Below are positions 23,015-33,988 of a stretch of 64,000 nt of DNA, in pieces (the first letter of the stretch is position 1; the number at the start of each line of letters is the position of its first letter). This DNA comes from Cryptomeria japonica (lineage: Eukaryota; Streptophyta; Pinopsida; Cupressales; Cupressaceae), in the NCBI RefSeq assembly GCF_030272615.1, contig NC_081405.1, positions 604,732,177-604,796,176 of the forward strand. Reading direction: 5' to 3'. The notes beneath the pieces are model-generated. The model ran no database searches and was not told where the DNA came from. It saw only the letters and a program-made list of their open reading frames with translations. The translations under genes were made by a program, and so were the position numbers.

Positions 23015-25993
23015 ATGGAGGTATTGAATGGAACTGATCTTCCAGTTATCGATCTCTCTCTCTTTCCCTCGCAAAATGTTGATCAAAACCAGCTGGAAAG
23101 CCATGAGTTTACTAAGCTCAGGCAGGCTTGTCAGGAATTGGGTTTCTTCCTGGTGGTCAACCATGGGGTTAATCCATCTCTCATCCAAGCGGTGGATGGG
23201 AGGATCAGAGATATGTTTGCACTGCCTACTGAAGCAAAAAACAGAGCTATTTTCCCCATTTTCAACACTGGGTATTGCTCATCTATAGTAGATGATGTGG
23301 CAAAAGACTCAATAGCTGAGAGCATGAGCTTTCCATGGGATCAGCTGCTGCCCAACTCAGTTGAAAAAATCTCTGCAAAACTATGGCCACAAGGAAACCC
23401 TGTATTCTGGTAATAGTATTGTTCACAGATTCTTCTATTTTGAAAAGTTCAGTGCTAGTATTTTTACATCATCTCTAATGTTTATGCAGCGAGGAGTTGA
23501 ATGCATATGGAGCTCAAATAAGGGATCTTTCTCATAGGATTCTGAAGCTTCTTGTTTGGAGTCTGGGTGTGGATGTATCCAGTCAGTCTGCATCAGAACT
23601 GTTTGAGAAATCCTTTGGAACTGTTCGGATGAATTACTATGATAAGTGCACAGACAAGGAAATGATCTCCAGACCTCACACAGACGTGAGTTTCTTCACA
23701 ATACTATACCAGGATGATGTTGGAGGTCTCCAGATCAGAACTAAGGAAGGGAAATGGATGGATAGTAAGCCTTTGCCTGGATCTTTTGCTGTTAACGCCG
23801 GTGACATTTTACAGGTAGATATTCTACACGTGCCTCAGTTTTTTAAGTCAATTATATAGTCTCATTTTTTAGAGATATCTGGTATAAACCTAGATAGCCC
23901 TCTTAAGAGAAGACTTCATAGATCAGTCATTTTTTTACATGGATTTTTTCGAATCATTTTTTCCTATGGGTTTTTAATCTTTTTATTGAGAATACATCAC
24001 AACTTAAAAAGAATTATAGTATATCATCAAAGAACAGCAGTAATACATTGTTATAAGGCTAATGTGTAGACAATTTGAGCAATATATATGTTTTAATTGG
24101 TATTCAAATTGTTTATACATTAACTATTATTAACAATAAAATGTGAAGAAGGTAGATGGAGACTAATAGATTCACTCAAATTCAAAGATATACACAATGA
24201 TAGAAAACTACAAACAAATACCTTTAATTGCTACTGCATATCCTCTATTCATTGATCAATCTTATTACAGATCATTACAAATTGAAGCTACAACATTCAC
24301 GTTTTCCATATTGATCAATTCTGATAGTGCAGAATATATCAGATTTATATTTATCATTTAGGGAAGTCTGCAGAGTTCCCCTAATATCTTACATCCAAGA
24401 GGGATATTATATATATTACATAATGCTTTTGATTATCATTTATTTATAGGGGAGAGAATGTATCTGAGTGTCTTCTAATGACTGTGATAACAATTTCAAT
24501 GGTTGTGATAGCAGTTGTTGATTTAATACTTTCATTTGTTGATTTAATAGAATAGTAGGGTTAGAATAGTAGGGCCCACCCAACAACAACTAATCCACCT
24601 CAACTGTCCCTGGCGCCTCCCATCCATCAGTTTGGCTCGGTCCAGCTCCTCCAACGGATCTCTCTTAGGCTGGGGGGGCCCTACTATTCTATGGGAGTAT
24701 TTGAGTTGTTGAATTTTGGGCTGTTTTGGATACCTTGACAAAAAAACAAGTTGATGTGGCATCATATTTGACGATGTGACCCTGAAACCTTGGTTATAAG
24801 CAAGCGAGTGGCCAAATAAACTGCTGTGAATTTTTTTTAGTGAATTGAAATTTTCATGAAGATTTTGGAAAGCCTACAATTAAGGTGCTTAATTACTGAA
24901 TCCACTCCCTTAATTATATTGAAACAAGATAAAATAAAATAAAATAAATCTGATGTAGAAGTTTGTCAAAAAGATAAGATGACGTGAAGGGGTGAAAATA
25001 AAACAGTCTTCTACTTGCGGTTAAACAGAACACAAACTTGCAATATACAAAACTGAGAGGATAAACTTCTGCTTAATTATCTTTTGGCAGAGATAAGATA
25101 AAGATAAAATCTGTAATAACCACTTGACACAAAAAGTCTTTTCAACAAACAAAGTCGGTGATGAAGATAGACGGTTTGTTATGTCGGTGCACCAAGTCGA
25201 TAGTTTGGAGTCGGTGATGAAGATATGCAGTTTGTTATGTCGGTGCACCAAGCCAACAAAGATAGAATGATATATATAAAGTACCGATAACAGAATTTTT
25301 ATATCTAATTTAAAAAAATAAAATATTAGTGTAATTATGCATAGAGGCACTTATAATCACATCAAAATGTCTTAAATAAAAATTCAATTTTGAAACAATT
25401 TGACATGCAAATGACGGGTAAATGCATGAAATATGCACTTTTGGTTTGTTATTTTATTACTCCAAATTAAATAGAACCCTTGCCACTTGTCTCCAACTAT
25501 ATGAAACCGTTACATTCAAATGATAGTGGAAGAGTACGACCATAATATTTAAAGGGGAACAATCAATAAAATCAAGTAGCAATTGTCAGATTCCCTTCTA
25601 TTATAAGATATCTCTCGACATAATTTACCTATATTTTTAAAATATAGATATACTAGTTGAAAATTCAATTATATAATAGTATGTTTTAAAAAATAATACA
25701 CTATTGAAATTTTCAACTGATATCATGTTTGGTGTAAATTGTTGTAGATGTGGAGTAATGGGAGATATCGTAGTGCTGAACATCGTGTGGTGTATGGAAA
25801 GTCAAATAGAAACAGGTTGTCAATGGCTTATTTTTTTGATTTACTAGATGAATTTGAAATTCGATGTCCAAAAGAGACAATTGACCAAGAGCATCCACAA
25901 CTATTCAAAGTAGTTACAAAGGGAGATACGGTGGCATATTTCAAGAAAGAAGGACCAAATATGGCTACTCCTCTACACTTTAGATTGCAATAG
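23015..25993 (+). CDS. 2-oxoglutarate/Fe(II)-dependent dioxygenase, three exons
   Basis: Exons 23015-23409, 23490-23814 and 25748-25993, all GT-AG, join to 966 bases: 321 residues plus stop, a normal length for plant 2-ODDs. The first junction splits a Cys codon (TG|C); the second falls between codons. The N-terminal DIOX_N region holds DLPVIDLSLF (about 8-17) and LGFFLVVNHGV. The catalytic domain has the iron ligands His195 and Asp197 (RPHTDVSFFT) and His252 (SAEHRVVYGK), and the 2-oxoglutarate-binding Arg263-x-Ser265 (NRLS). Such enzymes are soluble and hydroxylate or oxidise small molecules using 2-oxoglutarate and O2. The overall form resembles the DOXC class, with some likeness to auxin-oxidising DAO and gibberellin oxidases; the substrate cannot be read from sequence. 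It is the only complete member of a local tandem family. The start is the first ATG after the TATA box and opens directly into the conserved N-terminus. Confidence 0.9.
24562..24691. repeat. Inverted repeat (19-bp arms) in intron 2
   Basis: TAGAATAGTAGGGCCCACC at 24562-24580 is the reverse complement, with one mismatch, of 24673-24691. A 92-base GC-richer core lies between them. An extra AGAATAGTAGGG sits just upstream. The layout resembles a tiny terminal-inverted-repeat element, but no clear target duplication is visible. Confidence 0.6.
25154..25253. repeat. Tandem duplication, 56-bp period, in intron 2
   Basis: GTCGGTGATGAAGATA starts at 25154 and again at 25210. Each is followed by GTTTGTTATGTCGGTGCACC. 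The two units differ at only a few positions. Confidence 0.8.
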
Positions 25994-26300
25994 CATGACT
26001 AATTAGATTTAAATAAGATTCTTTCATTGAATGTAATGTTTCAAAGTTTGTATTACAATGTTGTTTTGATATATGAGCTTAGCAAATGCAATTTGATTTC
26101 AAATAATTTGTGGGTATGTTACTATTTATAAAATAATAAATTGAATAATCTCATAAATAAATAACATAGATGTTTTTTTACCATAAAAATATAGACAACT
26201 AAATATATTTGTAAGAGATAATGCTATTAAAGATTAATTTTTGCAAGAGGTGAAGCTAACAAGGACAAATCTTATAAATCTTATATAGTAATAACTTTAT
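25994..26300 (+). other. 3' UTR/flank of the dioxygenase gene
   Basis: It matches the 3' flanks of paralogues A and D. A candidate polyadenylation signal, AATAAA, lies at 26135-26140, about 145 bases after the stop. Similarity to the paralogues ends near 26300, where unrelated purine-rich sequence begins. Confidence 0.6.
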
Positions 26301-29080
26301 GGTCTAATGAAAATTGTAGAAGAGTTTGCCTTGGAAAAAGGAGAAGAGAAAAGTTTTATGTGTGAAATAAATTTGTTGAGTGTGCGAGTTGTTATCCTCC
26401 AATAAAGGTTAAAGCTAGGTAGAAGGTGAACAAAGAGAAGTGTGTCTTCTAGGAATTGGTCTATTGGGTAGAGGATAAGTAAAAGTAGATTTGTTGTAGG
26501 GAGGGCTTGTAATTGCAGAGGGACAATATCTCTAGGAGAATTGATTAAGTTAAGGAGGATGAGTTTACAAAGGAGGATGAGATGGGTCACAAGGAGACCC
26601 ATGATAATTCCATTTTGGAAAGAACAAGAAGAAAACAAAATCTTTGCGAAGAATCAAAAAGCTCTAGACCACATTAAACATATTAGAAAGGAGTATTAAA
26701 GTGGAAGAGAGAAGATTAGAATTAAAGTTATAGAAGAAGAAAAGCCCCTTGAAAGAAGAGATTTATAGCCCTCAGATAGAAGAAACATGGAATGAGAAGT
26801 ATGTGAGAGCAACCTACAAAAGTGTAGAGCACAAGTAGCAAAGATGTTCAAGTGCCATGTCACAAGGGTGGTAGTAGTAAGGAATACATCTTCATAAGCG
26901 AGGATGAAGTCACAAGTATTGCAACAATGTGTCAAGTAGATGACACTAAAGAGGAAGAAAGAGTTGCAGAAGTGTATGTGATTACAACTCTTGAGATAGT
27001 GAAGAAGAATGATATCTCAAGGATTTGTGGAGGCCTTGTGTTTGATAAAGGCCTAGATGAAGACAATGAATTTATTGAAGAAGTAATAAGATGAGAAGTT
27101 ATTGAGCATTTGGTTGTAGTAAAAGCATTCCTTGATAAAGGCATGAAGGAGGAGAGTGAAAAATAAGTGCAAACTTGAGCAGCAATGAAGGTACAATAGA
27201 GATGACGAAGTTTGAGAATCCTAAATCTGACAAGAATGTTGACGAAGATAAGGATGATCTCTTATTGAAAGATGAGACAAAGAGAATAAATAAGTTGTGT
27301 GAAGGAGAACTGATAGACAAACCTGAAGAGGGGCTTGCAAAACTTTCCATTGAAGGTGAGAAGATGAATGTTTTAGTGAAGGATGAAGAAAAAGATGTAG
27401 GAGCGGTGAAAGAGAATTTGGTAATTATAGAAAACTTAGAGTTTAATTTACCTTTATTTGAAAAAATTAAAGTAGAGGATATAGTTTAAAACTGGTGTAT
27501 GGATAGTATATATTTGCATGTATAATTTGTAGAGGATGATACAGGTGAAGCTTGGTGGATGTGGTTGGATTGTGGTGGGTCAAAACCCACAAAAGAGGAG
27601 ATGAGTGGAAATATTGTTTAGTGGAGGAGGTGAGGTAATGATGGGATGTATCCCATGGAGGAGGAGAGGAGAGGAGAAATTATTTGGAAGTGGAGGATAA
27701 TTCATGCTAGAATGAATCCACAAGAGGATGGAGAAAGAGAATAATTGGTAGAGAAAATTGGCCAATGTTTTGGTGAGATGCTGGAAGAAGAGGAAAAGAA
27801 ATGACTTTATATGCACTTTTCATAGCGATGAAGTTCACTGTAGATGAAAAAAATGAAGATTACAGATTTTAAATTAATGCTATTTTTGATAGTTAAGTCT
27901 TTGGTATGGGGAAAATTCATATCGATGAGGAGATATAACACCTTACAACGAAGAGGCAAAACATTATTCTTTAGGAAGGTGAGTAGTTTGGATCGGTTGA
28001 AAAAGAATTTATTCATATTCACAATAAATAATAAGAAAAGTCTTAAGAAGAATATTTATAGAGAGAACAAGAAATAGATAGGGTAAGTTGAATGAGTTGG
28101 CAGCTAATAGACATCACAAAGCACAAAATAAAGCATGGGCAAATAGGAGTACATAGGAGGGAGAGTCCTCCAAAAGGGCCCATAGTAGACATAAAGAATT
28201 ATATATGTAAATAAAAAATACTTATGCAAAGAAATAAGAAAAGAAGAGGAATCAACCTATTAAAATAGAGCAATTGTCTCTCATTTTTGGTGGAATAATT
28301 TTAGCATAAAAGGAATGAATCGATCAGAAAGGAGGAACACCATCATTTTGGGGCAATGGGAAAATTCTATTGATTGGCTTCAAAAGGATACATAATTGAT
28401 TAAGGTGTGGAATAATACAGTGTGGGAAGATGAAAGCCGAACAAGTGCATATGAAAAGAATTGCAAGTGAAAATAACAATAGATGAAAGCATAGGAAATG
28501 GGATGTGTAGCTAAATGTGAGAAAACAAAGTTAAGTTTTAGAGGTCGTTGATAATGGGTAGTATAAAATTTTGAAACAAAATAAAAGAAGAAGAACCACT
28601 TAGAAATTGAAATGTAGGAGATTTTAAGGAAAAAAAAGAGAGAATGTGCCAAACAATACATGGGTAGAAAAGAGCAACAGTTTTCCAAATAAAAGGAGAC
28701 TAGATGAGTGCAACAAATAAGTGGTCTGATAGTTTGAAGGGAAGGAACCATAGCTGAGAGAAGGAGATGAAGCTTGGAACAATGAAAAAATGCTCAGTGA
28801 GCCAAGAGAAGAGTATGAAATAAGAAAATGATTGAAATTACAATAAAAGAAAATTGTGTGGAGGGAGAAAAGAAAATAGAAGTGAATTATTTGGATATTC
28901 CTCACATCAAATTGATAGATAAAGGAGGAATTAGAGATGACGGTGCACTGAAAATTTGAGAAAGAGTGTATCTTTAAAAAGAGCAAAGGAAACATGTTTA
29001 GAGTGCAAAGTATTCAGATTAGATTCTAAATTATGTGGAGAGAAATGAATAAAATTTGATGCATCTATATGTGTAGACAT
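26301..29080. other. Purine-rich region, no identified gene
   Basis: About 2.8 kb in which the + strand is dominated by A and G (repeated GAAGAAGA and GGAGGAGA words). Open stretches at 26852-27094 and 27175-27489 encode Lys/Glu/Asp-rich peptides (EDEVTSIATM; DKNVDEDKDDLLL), and 27844-28077 encodes a Lys-rich one. I recognise no domain, and long open stretches arise easily in such composition. The region may be the worn coding part of an unrecognised element. Confidence 0.4.
26852..27489 (+). other. Two adjacent acidic ORFs, uncertain coding
   Basis: 26852-27094 (80 codons) and 27175-27489 (104 codons) lie in different frames with an 80-base gap. Both are highly charged; the second contains KEEGLAKL-like amphipathic helices (EEGLAKLSIEGEKM). 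They could be pieces of one degenerate gene, joined by a frameshift and stops. No family is recognised. Confidence 0.2.
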
Positions 29081-29584
29081 TGAAAATTATCCTAGGTCTC
29101 CAACAACACTTTTCACTAACTTTTCATCTAAGCTAATTAATTAATTTTTAACTATTTAATTAGTACTAATATTCTTCTTCTAATTTTCTTATAATAGAAT
29201 AATTTTTTAATTATTTAATTATTGTTCTTTTAAACTATTAATTAAATAATATTCATTATTTAATTATTTTTCATCATTATCTCTTTCTAATCAATCTTGA
29301 TTTTAATCATCTAATCTTAATTATTCCTCTCCAATTAAAACATTCATTTAATTATTTAATCTCTTTATTCTAAGCTAATTATTCTTCCATGATTAAATAG
29401 TTATCTAGTTATTTAATCCCTTTATCCAAATTATTCTAATTAATTTATTTAATTACCACGTGTGAGTGAAATAAATAAATTTTATTTATTTATTTATGAT
29501 CCCACTTAACTCTTCCACTTTCTAATTTCTATCTCCCTTTAACTCTTTCATCACTTTCCACTTATCTCTTCCACATTCCAATTA
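29081..29584. other. AT-rich spacer with TTAATTA words, left flank of Ty3 element
   Basis: Low-complexity sequence dense in ATTTAATTA-type words to about 29460, then TTTATTTATTTATT and a pyrimidine-rich run (CTCTTCCACTTTC). Text like the last part recurs on the other side of the Ty3 element after 62526. No gene. Confidence 0.5.
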
Positions 29585-30794
29585 TAGAGGAGGGGATTTG
29601 TCACCTCCAAGATGATGAATCTTAGATGACAAATCGATCTGCCGCTACCTCACTCAAATTGGCGCTCAGGGTGAGCCAGGGGATAAAAACAACATAATTA
29701 GATGATCATGCCATAAAGAAGACCTCTGGATGACTCTGCGAAGCCTCTGTCTTTGGGACGAATGCGTAGAAATGGGACACCAACATGACGCACTATTGTC
29801 CTGTACGAACAAAGTACATAGATTGTACAATAGATGCAAATGCAATAATATAACTAAATTAACAATCCTATGATAAATAAAGTAAAAGGGGTAGATTGTT
29901 AACAGTTAAAATAAGGTAAAGGAAAGTTGAGGGAAGCTTACAATTGGTCCACGATTGAAGGTTACAACTAGATGAATCTTCTCTAATGCAACCTGCACAC
30001 AAGGTATAAATTTTTTTGGGGCTGCTTGGGGACTTGCCTCAGTCAAATCCTTGTTTTGGTGTTTCCACCTCCATAGACAACCAGATAGATTGATAGAATA
30101 AAAGATAAATTCAAGATAAGATAAATGATAAATGATAAATGATAAATGATAGAAGAGGGATGTGATAAATCCCAAGATGCCCAAAGATAGGATAAATAGA
30201 TAGATATTACCAAAGAGGCTTGAGAAAGCCAAGAGATTTGCAAAATAAATACTGTGAGAGCTGGAGAGTGCTGTAGCAAACTAGAGACTATTGTAGCAAG
30301 AGAGAGAGAATCAAAGGAAGCTGTAAGAGCCCAAAGAATAAAAAAGATTGTATGGAGGAATTAGAGAGCTTGAAAGAAGAGAAAGATGGATTTAAAAGAG
30401 AGAAGAGGAGGGAAAGAATAGGTCGGCGAGCCGTTTCAAAGATTCCAAGCCATTTCCACTGACATGTGCAGGTGAAAAGTGGAAAGGGGTGCTTAGAACT
30501 GACATTCAAACGTTAAGATATCATGGGATGAATGCACGACATGCAGATGCCCATGTGGTGCGCTAGTTTCTAGACAAATCACGTTAAAAAATGATGTGGC
30601 AAGAGAAACACGAGGCTAACATGACACAAAAGCTGAAGGATAGTTGTTGAAAGGGTGTCTTGAGCATCCTGAGAGGAAAAAGGCTGATGCAAGGGATGAA
30701 GTGAGCCTACTTAGGTATTAGGGGAATGGACACCAAAGTGGTTACAAAAGATGTAGGTCAAATTACAAAGGGGTATGCAATTTTTGACACTACA
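29585..30794 (-). repeat. 3' LTR of the Ty3-type element
   Basis: On the minus strand it begins TGTAGTGTCAAAAATTGC directly after the polypurine tract and runs to about ...CCTCCTCTA. The boundary at 30794 is well supported. The one at 29585 is where similarity to the other copy starts (TAGAGGAGGG). It includes a short GATAAAT microsatellite and a pyrimidine-rich leader with CTCTCTCTCT. Confidence 0.75.
30118..30150. repeat. GATAAAT microsatellite in the Ty3 LTR
   Basis: Four consecutive ATAAATG-type units. The other LTR copy (about 61935-61960) has three, so repeat number has changed since the LTRs were identical. Confidence 0.8.
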
Positions 30795-32119
30795 TTTTGC
30801 CCCCACTTTAGCAAGATTATGAATGAACATGAATATGCACGCTAAAGGAAATCTAATGAACATAAAATAACATCATGACACCAAAAGGATACTGTAGAGG
30901 AAGCAGATAAATCTCCAAGCCAAGGAAGCATGCACCCAAGCTGAAGACCTACAAAACAAATGCATTAGATATAAAAACTTGCACGAGAGAATAGGGTTAG
31001 AGAATAAGGGAATCCCAAGACAACAGGGTTAGAACATGATAAAGAAAAAGATAGCACACACACGAGAGCACAAAACAAAGAAACTACGATCTTGAGTTAG
31101 CAAAGTAAAAGAGACCTCGATGTAACAGGTTGTCCCAGTACCATGCATCATCCCCAAAATAACAAGAAACAATAGATAGAGGAATTCTAAAATGAAGATA
31201 AGAAAGAAAGGATTGATCACTTCAAGGAAGAATGCACCCAGAAGTCAGATTAGCATTCAATGTTGAAGATATAGTACATGACCTAGACAATAACTTGACC
31301 CATCACTAGCGGTCATGATGATGATAAAAAAGATAGATCTAGCAAGTTGTGTTATGCTAGATGATCAAAGATAAGTAGCACTAACCTCGCTCTGAAGGAA
31401 GGCCACTACCAAAAGATAAGATAAAGAAGATAGTCACGATAGAGAGGCAGATTTTCCTTGATCAGACGAGGTTGCCCCCAGCAAGATGAAGCTGAGATTT
31501 GAAATAGATATTGTTACTCAATACATCGAAAACATGCTAGTTGCAGACTAAGATGTCAGATGATAAGATAAAGGATAAAGATAAATGATAGATAAGACAA
31601 CATAATAGAAATGAGCCTCGCTTTGGAGGAAAGTCCATTTTTACGAAAACATACAATATAAGCGTTTGTCGTTGGTATGAGATATGCGAGTATGGATAGC
31701 AAAGTGCATTATGCTAGATAGCCATATGATAGGGCGATGAGATAGATATATTTGGTAAGTAGTAGATTGGCCCCTACAAAGGCAAGAAAAAGCAATAGAT
31801 CAAATGGTTAGGCCCCCATCTAGGCAAAGAAAATGATAAAGTAAAAGATCAAGTGGTTTGGCCCCCACCTAGGCAAACATGGAAAAGTGATAAAAGGATA
31901 GTCACTATGACAGGCGAGAGATAGACATGCACCTCTGCGGGTGAGAGATAGAGACATGATAAGGATGCAAAGCAGGCTGAAATTTGATAAAGAATAAGAT
32001 CAAGATACACCTGAATGTCACTTTCTATACAAAGAAGAACAAGAAGGAATATCAATACATGAAAGATCGATGACACTTGATTAATGAAGTTGTTGAATCT
32101 TGTCATTCAAGGCCTTACA
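30795..32119 (-). other. Ty3 3' non-coding interior with repeated PPT-like motifs
   Basis: Between the coding region and the 3' LTR, with no open frame. The + strand repeats short C-tract units such as GGCCCCCACCTAGGCAAA and GGCCCCCATCTAGGCAAA (near 31800-31880) and TTGCCCCCAGCAAG (near 31470). On the minus, coding strand these are G-runs resembling extra polypurine tracts. The final one, at 30795-30806, adjoins the LTR. Confidence 0.6.
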
Positions 32120-33983
32120 TTAACTAGTGGAATGGCCAAGCACTTGATGGTATGCACAAAAATAATCATTCTTAGGAAACTTATTATGTGTAGGAAGAGG
32201 AAGAGCAATCAAACAGGCTTTAAGAAGCCCAAACACAATAAGCTCTCGATTAGATAAAGGACGAGGAGCAGGAAGCGACCCTTTCTCTTGGGGAGAAGAG
32301 TTTGACTGCTCACAAGAAGAAGAAGATGTAGGAACATTAGAGAATGAAGTGGATGAAAACAAAGGAGAAGCTTTGTAACCTAAACCCACTATAAAAGAGT
32401 GTAATTTTGATTCCAAAGGGAATTTAACTCCTTGACCCATGAGCCCAAGACCACTTCCTTCGTATCCATACTTGGAGGAAATATTGAATCCTGGACCATA
32501 ACGTGATTGCAACTCCTCCAAAGGGGTAGGATCACCTTTAATGGTTCAGCCAATGATGTTCACATGATCCTGCGATACAAACGAATAATCATTTTTGATA
32601 GCGGCTATGAATGATACTTTGGGAAAGTTAAGGTGGATAGGGTTGACTTTCTATTACCCAATGAAGGATCTTGTAAAGTCTAAGGAACCCCAATCATCAC
32701 CAAGAAATGCATTCGATTGAGAAGGATTAGACTTAGGACTTTCTATTTTAGGAGGATCTTCTTTAAGGACAACCTTCTCATGGGTTTCCTCTTTAGGAGG
32801 ATCCATGGGAATAGTTGTTGGCATATTAGAAGATAATGATAGAATATAATTTTGAAAGGTAGGTGTAACCAAGGCATGATCAACTACTGCAATTTGACAT
32901 AAGTGCATAGCTTCAGGATTGGCCTTGATTGTAACTACCTGATTATTAGCAACAAACTTAATAGAACCATGAAGGGTAGAACTATCTGCTCCTAAAGAAT
33001 GAATCCAAGGTCTACCCAAGAGAAGATTATACGATAAAGGTCCTGTCATAACATGCACCAGGATTGGAATAGTAACTGGTCCAACCTTTATAGGCAAAAT
33101 AACAGTGCCCAAAGTGATTTTACCAATATTATCAAAACCACATATGAACATAGACGATGCAGCAAGAGACTTAGAATCCACTTTGATTTTGGGTAATAGG
33201 TCTAGACTACAAACATTGATTGCTGAAACAGTATCAATGAGATTCCATCTAATGCTGACACCATTAACATAAATGATTATCATTAATAGATCTTCTTGAT
33301 TCCTTACATTTGGAGGCAGGAGTTCATGTGGATAGAATATAATATTTGGCAAGTCCGCACGAATATGATCCATCAACGTATTTACATCTGCCGACCTAGC
33401 AGAAGAAGGCAATAAGATATTATGCAGAGTTTCCTGTAGCATACCTTGATAAACCAGAGCAGTCTGAAGCAAATCCCAAAGTGAGATAGTAGTGGGAGTA
33501 ATATGAAGTTACTCAATAAGATTGTAATCATTAGATTGCTTAACTGATGGCTTAGGTGCTTGAGGAAGATCTGGTTGAGAAGGTCGTAAAGAAGGTTGTG
33601 GATGATCAAGATGTTGCTTATTTCTTTGAGTATTGTAAATATGGGCTACCATTCTATAAGAAGGATCCTTAGACTGTGCATATCTTGTAAAAATATCTGG
33701 TGAGTCATTTTTAAAAGGAACACCATGAATATATTTTACCCTCTTTGGGGAAGGACTAGCTACAGTCACATGAATGATTGGTCTCTTAGGCCTTTTAGGG
33801 GAAGCAGAGACATAAATGACATTCAAAAACTCATCATGATATGTAGAAGATTTAGATGAAGGAATTTTCTCAACATCAACCTTTGGAAAACCAGATATGA
33901 GTTGAGACTCATCATTCACTAATGCATCATCTCTAGAAGGGAGTACACTAGAATGAAGAGATGGTAGAGTAACATTAAGAAAG
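32120..33983 (-). pseudogene. Ty3 gag-C/retropepsin/G-patch polyprotein
   Basis: Three open stretches in one frame (to 33509, 33472-32654 and 32521-32120), separated by in-frame stops without frameshift. The first is a Ser/Pro-rich gag-like tail. The second (272 codons) is a retropepsin: LIDTVSAINVC holds the catalytic Asp (residue 80), and the family hallmark LLGRPWIH is at 151-158. The Gly normally after Asp-Ser/Thr is Val here. The third contains a G-patch-like segment (YGYEGSGLGLMGQG) and then CAYHQVLGHSTS, a C-x2-H-type finger. Plant Ty3 elements commonly follow retropepsin with RT; here coding ends instead. Confidence 0.8.
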
Positions 33984-33988
33984 GTGTA

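Larger units (their letters stand above)
23815..25747 (+). other. Intron 2 of the dioxygenase, with foreign insert
   Basis: 1933 bp against 611 bp in paralogue A. The two introns align from the donor site to about 24142 and again from about 25265 to the acceptor. The extra 1.1 kb (about 24143-25260) is therefore an insertion in this copy. It contains a hairpin-forming pair (24562-24691) and a 56-bp-period duplication, but no coding sequence I recognise. Parts read like an LTR, without a provable terminal pair. Confidence 0.75.

Noticed and set aside
28380-28995. Two long Phe/Ser-rich minus-strand ORFs
   Set aside because: Composition follows from the complement of a purine-rich strand. Hydrophobic low-complexity peptides without a domain.
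29906-30279. Minus-strand ORFs of 108 and 78 codons
   Set aside because: They lie in the Ty3 LTR, run through the GATAAAT microsatellite, and are only partly kept in the other LTR (62039-61857).
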